Assembly (NCBI GenBank): GCA_014773175.1
Contig: VXCM01000204.1
Location: 260,001-324,000, forward strand
DNA: 64,000 nt
Direction: 5' to 3'
DNA from: Lucifuga dentata
Taxonomy: Eukaryota; Chordata; Actinopteri; Ophidiiformes; Bythitidae
Each line of letters begins with the position of its first letter. The first letter of the stretch is position 1. The notes under the pieces were generated by a model. The model was not told the origin of the DNA and did not search any database. It worked only from the letters and a program-made list of their open reading frames with translations. The translations under genes and the position numbers were made by a program. Positions 57,363 to 64,000 of this stretch are shown here, one piece after another.

Positions 57363-60300
57363 AAGCAAGGATCCAGGGATGACAAAAAAACACAGCAGCT
57401 CTTCTTCATTAAAAATCATCATACTATAGTACAGGTGACACCATTTGTGAAAAACTGACTGCTTCTATGACATAATGTGCTGTAGGCATGAATTTTTGAT
57501 ACATTGCCCCCTACATTTTGGAACGATATCGGTTTGGCCTGAGGATAAAAGCTCCACACGTCTGCTGATCATATTTCCACTTCAGTTCATGTCTGTACAA
57601 AACGTCTGTGCATAAAGCATAACTCAGCCTTAAGACAGATGCAGAGCTCACACAAGTTCACAATGAAGTTTATGGATATGGAAACTAAACCACAGAAGTG
57701 CTGGAGAACCAGCATTCATCTGGTCTTTTGTATATGTCTGTTTATCTCCACATTTCCTCCTGTCTGTGTGTCCATTGGCTCAATTTTCACTTCCACTACA
57801 TTTGCTGTAAAGAAGAGTTGGGTTGTTGGCCTCCATTGCGTGTCTCGCTTGTGGACGATGCTATTGATGCTTGTAGTGGTCAAGTGACGAGACATGGAGA
57901 GAGTTAAGAGCACAAAGAGAGAAATGAAGGGGAGATGAGACAGTATTATGTAGCCATGTATGAGGTGCTGTATGTCTGTTTTTAAGTGAAAAGTAATTCC
58001 TGAACTCTGACTGAGCTCACAGATTGCGTGTGTTTGCATGCATACGTGTATGTACAGTATATGAGTTTATGACTTCAACTGTGTTCTCTTTGTGTTTTCC
58101 TCTCAACAGTTTCACTCTGCCTAAACTTGCCATGTTCAAACACTGGTCCAGCATGACTCATTAGCCTCATTTAAGCTGAAGCAAGCATCGTTGTGCCAGG
58201 ACATGCTGGTACTTACAACTAACCCATAGGCATCGCTGGAATTTACCTTGAGCTAGCTTGAGTTTTGCTTCATTTCTTCCTTCCATACACTCACCCAGCC
58301 CTAAAGGCAGACAGACATTGTACAAGTTAGGTGCCATTTTAATCCCTATTTGGCTCTTCATGGCTAATTCTCAGAGTCAGGCCAAATTTTAGCCTGATCG
58401 GTAGTTTTAGGAGGGCTGCAAATCCCAGTTGAGAGATTGGTCAGTTGGTTAGATTTCTGACATGGCAGAATTATGGGTTGACACTCTTGCACTTTCACAA
58501 AAAAACAAACAAATTCTTGAAGTCACAATCAGATTTCCTGAAATATAATCAAGCTACAGTATGACCTGAATGCATCAAGTGTTATGCCAAAATTTTGTGA
58601 ACGTGGCCACATTGTTTTGAATGGAATAAAGCTTTTTTTTGGAAACTGTCAAAAGGATAACTGTCCAGGGGTTTCGTTCAGTGTGAGCACCCACTTTGTT
58701 GCGTGTCAATCAACATGTAACCTGTGACATTTCTCTATATAATGATAATGTGATGATAGTTGCACACAAATCTTATTTTTGACATCTTGTATGCAGCTGA
58801 ATACGGCTCCATCATTTTGCTCTTTGAAGTTTTAGTTGCAGACTAAATCACAATGGGAAAGCAACGAGACCATCTCAAGTGGCTTTGTGTTCCTGGATCT
58901 AAAAACTGTATGCATATAAGCCTTGTAGTGCATTGGCCATGTTTTCATACACATGGCAAGTTTTTCCAGTTTTGATTTTTCAGTAACACTTACTTTGAGT
59001 TCACAAGTGCTGGTTTCATTATTTGATATCTTATAGGCCAAATATCAGTCTGCTGCTCAAAACTGTCAATAGCTGATGTGGACTTGAATAAATACTGGCA
59101 TGGCCATCATTATTACATTCAAGATGAATGGATCTTCAGCAAACACCTTTTATGTCTTATTTATTTAGCCAGGTAAGTCTCATTGAGATAATTTAAAAAA
59201 AAAAAAAAATCTCTTTTTCAAGAGACCTGGCCAAGACGGAAATATACAGTATTTTGTCTGCTATATGATGAGGAATCTCTTAAACAGTGACCTAATGTCT
59301 GTGTATTAGCTAGAGAATAGTTCTTTAGCTGTTCAAAATACTTTTCCAAGTTACTTTATGATCTATGAGTTCCTGGAATGCTTATAAAAGGAATAAATTC
59401 TGGCTCAATGTCAACAAGGGAGTGACCAAGTTACATTTTCTTGGAATGACTTACAAATATACATTTTAAGAGTTCACCAGAATGTCCTGTTGTCTTGGTG
59501 TATAAATACACACACACACACTCAGACATTGTAAGACTGTGCAACATGTACACAGACAGCCACACACTGTCTGCACACAAACACACTTGAAGTAAAGCCA
59601 ACTGTTTTTCTTTCTTTTTTAATTAGAGCAAAAGATCAGAGAAATACCAAGTGTCAGTACCGCCGAGAATGAGAATATGGCAATGGCGACCTTTTAGAGC
59701 TCCCTGATCTTTGATAATGTCAGGGATGGAGCATCTTGTTCTTTTCTGCTGTAAGTTTAAGACCCCTGCCACGCCCCCACATGGTAATATAGAGAACTGC
59801 CAACTAATAGGCAATACAGCTATTTTTCCAGTAGCTATATTTGGTTCTCCTCATAGGTGGAAATAGCGAGATGGCATCAGACATGTGGCTGGCCTCAGCA
59901 GGGTTTGAACCCTCTCATTAGACTATGTCAGCAGATGTCTTATTGGTTGCCAACAGTGTAGCCATACAGAAGGTTGATCAAATAATTAGTAAATATTTCA
60001 TATTTATCATAAATTGAAGTTGTAAATGTCACATGACTTAATTGTAGAATGGCCAAAAGGCAGACACAGTTCATTTTGTGCATGTTTTTAATTGGTTCCA
60101 GTTTTAGAAAAGCAATAATGCTATGAGGTGCTACGACCAAACTCTGGAGATGAGTTTGGTTGTAGCACCAAACCATGCGCCATGGTCAAGTGGAAAGCAG
60201 TCTTATCTCCCTAATCCTGTTAAATAAATGACCTGCATTTGTGTTGTCGGTAGCCTGGAATAAAAGGACGGAGTAAAGATATATAATGGTTTGTGAGATA

Positions 60301-60778
60301 TATCTGCTCTTTGCCCTTCTCTTGATGATGGTGGAGATGGTGAAATGATAGCTGGGGAACTCTGTGACCCTCCACCATTCCGTTTGTTCCACTTAAGTTG
60401 ACTTAAAGCATTAAAAGGACTTTATCTCTGTGTAGGCTGGAGAGAGGGTGTATATTTCCTTGCTAACACGATAAGCTCAGCAGCTGGAGAAAAACTGAAA
60501 GAGATAAAGATAACAATAGTAAAGGGACAAGATTGCTTGAGTAAACAGTAGCATAGTGAAGAAGAGCAGTATGTGTAAACGTAAATGTGTGTCCATGGTC
60601 TACTGCATGTGCAAACACATATGTGTGCAAACTCTTGCGCATAAGTGTGTGCATGTGATCTCATGTGCATGCATGGCTGCCAGTAGAGTGGGTTGGCCTG
60701 GCTGGTGGCCTACGTTTGTTTAGCTGTGAATTATTCCTCCTGATCCAATGACTCACAGCAGTGGCTTAGGCAGAGACC
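57363..60778. other. Intergenic, one interspersed repeat fragment
   Basis: Positions 59153-59245 (TTATTTATTTAGCCAGGTAA, then TCTCTTTTTCAAGAGACCTG) form an imperfect hairpin typical of a common vertebrate/fish interspersed repeat. A short hairpin lies at 60127-60169. No gene supported. Confidence 0.45.
60127..60169. repeat. Inverted repeat, 18-bp arms, 7-nt loop
   Basis: GGTGCTACGACCAAACTC and GAGTTTGGTTGTAGCACC pair at all positions except one that would be G:U in RNA. The stem does not extend further, which is short for a microRNA precursor. Confidence 0.85.
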
Positions 60779-60881
60779 ATGTGCCCAGAAAACTCTAATC
60801 TGGAGCACACAGACACAATCCCACAGCATCGCTACACCATCGCCTTCAACGAACCCTCTGCTGAGGAGGAGTTAATACAAA
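60779..60881 (+). CDS. Candidate first coding exon of an unidentified gene
   Basis: ATG in a favourable context (ACCATGT), with an in-frame TAG shortly upstream fixing the start. It is followed by 34 codons beginning MCPENSNLEHTDTIPQ and ending RYTIAFNEPSAEEELIQ, then a plausible donor A/gtatga in phase 1. Without splicing the frame closes four codons later (QSMN, TAA). The acidic end, codon balance and lack of simple repeats look protein-like. I do not recognise the family and found no partner exon in the remaining 3 kb, so the rest of the gene would lie downstream of this window. Chance is not excluded. Confidence 0.4.
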
Positions 60882-61273
60882 GTATGAATTAAAATAGATT
60901 TTGCTCTGAAAGTGTAAAAAGCACGATGTCAGAGTTTAATGGAGCCATCGGAGTTAGACTAACACTTTTGATCATTTTGAACAGAGTCGTAGTTTAAACA
61001 GAGACACAAAAACAACTGTCCAATCAATATTTAAGACTGGAAAATTGCTTTTATTTTTTATTTATTTATTTATTTTTTTAGCTTGTTAGTTTTTTAAACT
61101 TTATACTGGAGAATAAGCTGTGTTTAAGCATCCCCAATAACGAACTAACGAACAAACTAACTAACCAACTAACTAAAAGACAGGTGTGAACACACTTAAT
61201 CTGCACCCCAGAGACCCAGTATAGTTCAGCTCTGTGCAGGACTACCAACACGAATAGGTGTTCATGTCGGCCT

Positions 61274-61322
<49 letters not shown>
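61274..61322. repeat. Compound (CT)n-(CA)n microsatellite
   Basis: CT units pass directly into CA units, as in the array at 25.3 kb. Confidence 0.95.
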
Positions 61323-62375
61323 TGTAAACTCAGGCTCCATACCTGCACATTGGTAACCAACAGATCTAAGTCATTGCTAATGACGCTGCGAACGTAACAC
61401 ATTTCGGCATCGTGTAATGTTAATTTTAGAAGACATGCACAAACAATGCTTTAAACAAATGCATGATATGCATGGCAACCACCCAAAAGTCAACCTGAGA
61501 CATGAGTTTTTTGACAAGACAACCTTACATCACAGAGCTGTTTTCGCTCCCACGCAGAAGTTGTATTTAGCATTTCAGCTTGACTTGTTAATGTCAGAAG
61601 CTATGCCAGTAATTTCCTAAAGCTTAACTGTAAAAGTGGTAAACCAACACCAGTGTGGAGACGAGTGTTTCCTCAGAGTTATGCTGCACCTGTTATGTTT
61701 TTCTGCCCACAGCAACAGCGTAGAACCAGGTTTTGATGTTTGTGTGTATGAAGTAACACTACATTTTCGAAGTTCTACATTTTCTGAATGCGAATCTGAA
61801 CAAAATGAATAATGTTAATGATGTAGCATCATTTGGGAAATGTGTAACAGTCGTGGGTGGAGCGTAGCGGGGAGAAGCAGAGAGAAAGAGTGAATTTAGA
61901 AAATATTATAGTCATGTGAGACAGACTTTGCAAGGCCAAAGGGACATGAAGCGGGTGTGAGGAGCAGTGCTGGCAGTACATTCAGTTATTGTGTGTGTGT
62001 TTGTGTGTGTATGTGGGACCCAGATGGACTGCACTGAGGTTACTTGGAGAGAAAAAAAAGAGTCATGTTGTTTGGGAAATGGAGTTGCCTGGGGGAAAAA
62101 AAAAAAAAAAAACCTGTTGAATTCTCCACACCCTTCCAGAAAAACATTTCTGCTCAAGATGCTTCACAGTACATGTTTGTCCTGTCATGTAGACTGTCTG
62201 TATTCATTTGTACTCAAGTTAGAGTTAGACTACTAAAAGGAAGTCAGGGAAACAGTGAGACAGAGGTCCTTCATGGGGTCTTATAGGCAAAAAAATCTTA
62301 TAAAGAATGTTAAAGTAAAAAATAAAACCTAACCCAGATCTGCTCCTGTACACTGTGTGCATGCTTTGACCACAC

Positions 62376-62376
<1 letters not shown>

Positions 62377-62437
<61 letters not shown>
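62377..62437. repeat. (AC)n microsatellite
   Basis: About 30 AC units, the longest dinucleotide array in the window. Confidence 0.95.
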
Positions 62438-62438
<1 letters not shown>

Positions 62439-63678
62439 TAAGGATTGTTCAGTGTTATACAAGTGGCCAGCTGGGTAGAAATCAATCAGGTAAACTAGGT
62501 CAGGAGAAGAGAGGAGAGGGAGTTGCAGGAGGTCTCAGAGGAGCAGGCCTTTGTTCCACATAGGAGTTGGGTACAGAGAGATGCATCATCAAAATGCCTG
62601 TGGCCTTTCCCTATGGCATAGAAAACACATCAGGTACTGCATACATGCCTGTGATGCACAAACACATGTAGATGCATCGTTTCTCAATGTGTTTGCTGAT
62701 GCCTTTGGTGCAAACATAGTGTGTCCATGGGTTAGCCGGTTACACAACATCTGATCCGCACATCCAGTCTCATCTGTCCTCCGTGTGTCTCCAAGGCGAT
62801 GATACTTTCAGACCTTGAGCTCAGTATTACTGAGGTATTACTGTCCTGACCACTCCTTTTCCATGAAAACTCCAATAAGAATCCACAACACACATCCCCA
62901 CCCAGATAGGTGGATGTCCACGTTATTTTCCCGGTAACCTAATATAAGCATCACATTATGCTCCGAAGCGACGAGCACAAAGGACCACTGCTGGATTGAT
63001 TCTATTCACAACTATTTCTGGAAATCACTCCTAATAACTGATGTTATTGCATCCACAGCGTTTGCCTGTATGCATGGAGAAATAATAAAGGACAGAATTA
63101 AATAAATGAAATCCACCCACTTCTATGTAATAGAAAAACTCCATTGTATATGGTTATTCATGCTGTTCTTTCAATTATGCACTGCCGTGTTCTCAGGATT
63201 TATCAGTATTTATTTTTAGGACTTGAATTTTAAATCATAAGTTATGTAATGATTTGATTATGCATCCACACAAATTATTTTGCATCCTCAATCTTCATGT
63301 GTGTGTGTATTTGTGTGTGTGTGACAATCTGCTTCTCTGCATGAGCTGCAGGGCAGTTCCATAAAGTTTAATTATATGTTGCATTCCCAGTGGAAAGGCT
63401 GAGATTAAACTAAATTAAATTGTGTTGGGGTGCATAAAATGTTTGTGTGCTGCAGAGAATATATATGCGCACATGCACACACAAAGGAAGCATGCTGTAT
63501 TACAAAAGGGGTAGAAGCTATGACATTGCTGTTGGCATTGCTTCAAGTAATTAATTGGTTTTGACAGTGATTCTGATTATTCTGATCATTATATCAGCCT
63601 GTGTGATTGTTGTCTGCCTTGTTTGCTATCATGAAAGTGTGTGTGTGTGTGTGTGCGCTGTAGGGATGTTTGCCTGAT

Positions 63679-63720
63679 TTAAAGAACTATACCAGTGGTT
63701 TTACTTGTTAGGAATGGGAT
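63679..63720. mobile_element. TTAA-edged element, end fragment (copy 12)
   Basis: TTAAAGAACTATACCAGTGG followed by TTTTACTTGTTAGG resembles the first 30-40 bp of the family and then diverges. Confidence 0.5.
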
Positions 63721-63896
63721 ACCAGGTGACAAAGGCAAACACCTTTGACCTCCACTCAATTTTGTTTTTCTGCACTATATGAATATGTCATCACTTTCAA
63801 CATTGGCACAGACATTGGTGTTATAAAATATAATTATAATTTGTAGGGGACTAGGCTGCAAAAAGAAAACTTCCTCCTCATTCTTTCTCCCTCACT

Positions 63897-63902
63897 CACA
63901 CA

Positions 63903-63946
<44 letters not shown>
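63897..63946. repeat. (CA)n microsatellite
   Basis: About 22 CA units with one early A interruption. Confidence 0.95.
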
Positions 63947-63947
<1 letters not shown>

Positions 63948-64000
63948 CTATCAAAACACCAATAGTGTGTAACATCACATGTGTATACACACATGCTGTC

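Larger units (their letters stand above)
60882..64000. other. Intergenic or intronic, no gene seen
   Basis: Contains three microsatellites and a short TTAA-family end fragment. If the exon at 60779 is real, this would be its first intron. Confidence 0.45.

Noticed and set aside
59880..59915. B-box-like GGTTTGAACCC suggesting a tRNA
   Set aside because: No A box, no cloverleaf arms and no terminator at the right distance.
60127..60169. MicroRNA precursor
   Set aside because: Stem of only 18 bp with no extension. Kept only as an inverted repeat.

Overview
This is teleost-like vertebrate nuclear DNA. It carries two spliced genes with GT-AG introns, long non-coding stretches, dense dinucleotide microsatellites and many DNA-transposon relics of the kinds common in ray-finned fish. 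I see no bacterial, phage or CRISPR architecture. The species cannot be named from the sequence alone.

Region 1 (about 1-7.9 kb, + strand): the 3' part of a gene I identify as simc1 (SUMO-interacting motifs containing 1, the SLF2-related partner of the SMC5/6 complex). Nine coding exons give an unbroken frame of 780 residues plus stop. The first visible exon opens with two SUMO-interacting motifs (FIDLTD and VIDLTD). The start codon and any earlier exon lie upstream or were not recognised. A poly(A) signal sits at 7890.

Region 2 (about 8.2-21.2 kb, + strand): a complete cnot6 gene encoding the CCR4-type deadenylase of the CCR4-NOT complex. Eleven coding exons encode 559 residues: leucine-rich repeats followed by an endonuclease/exonuclease/phosphatase domain whose metal and catalytic residues are all present. 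Its promoter lies just downstream of simc1, and its 3' UTR runs about 3 kb. The 3.06-kb intron 7 holds a minus-strand non-LTR retrotransposon remnant that is itself split by a pogo/Tigger-type miniature element.

Region 3 (about 21.2-64 kb): no complete gene found. It holds mobile-element relics, microsatellites and a few isolated coding-like pieces. These are a candidate first coding exon at 60779-60881 with a good start context and donor site, and a frameshifted MADF-domain pseudogene near 57.16-57.36 kb. The dominant repeat of the whole window is a family of roughly 0.4-0.6-kb elements with inverted ends of about 90 bp and TTAA at both edges. I count twelve copies or fragments (1.1 kb where one was interrupted), in both orientations. 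Three hAT-type elements with 8-bp target duplications (two perfect, one degenerate), two foldback elements and a Tc1-like relic are also delimited.

Assembly quality matters here. Single N characters mark contig joins. At five of them the 61-67 bases on either side of the N are exact duplicates, which almost certainly means overlapping contig ends were not merged. The other joins sit in homopolymers, one of them directly at the acceptor of a simc1 exon.

The two genes act in separate pathways (SMC5/6 and SUMO biology; mRNA deadenylation). Their adjacency is synteny, not a functional operon. I found no convincing new biological system. The most worthwhile leads are the TTAA element family, the orphan exon at 60.8 kb and the MADF pseudogene.
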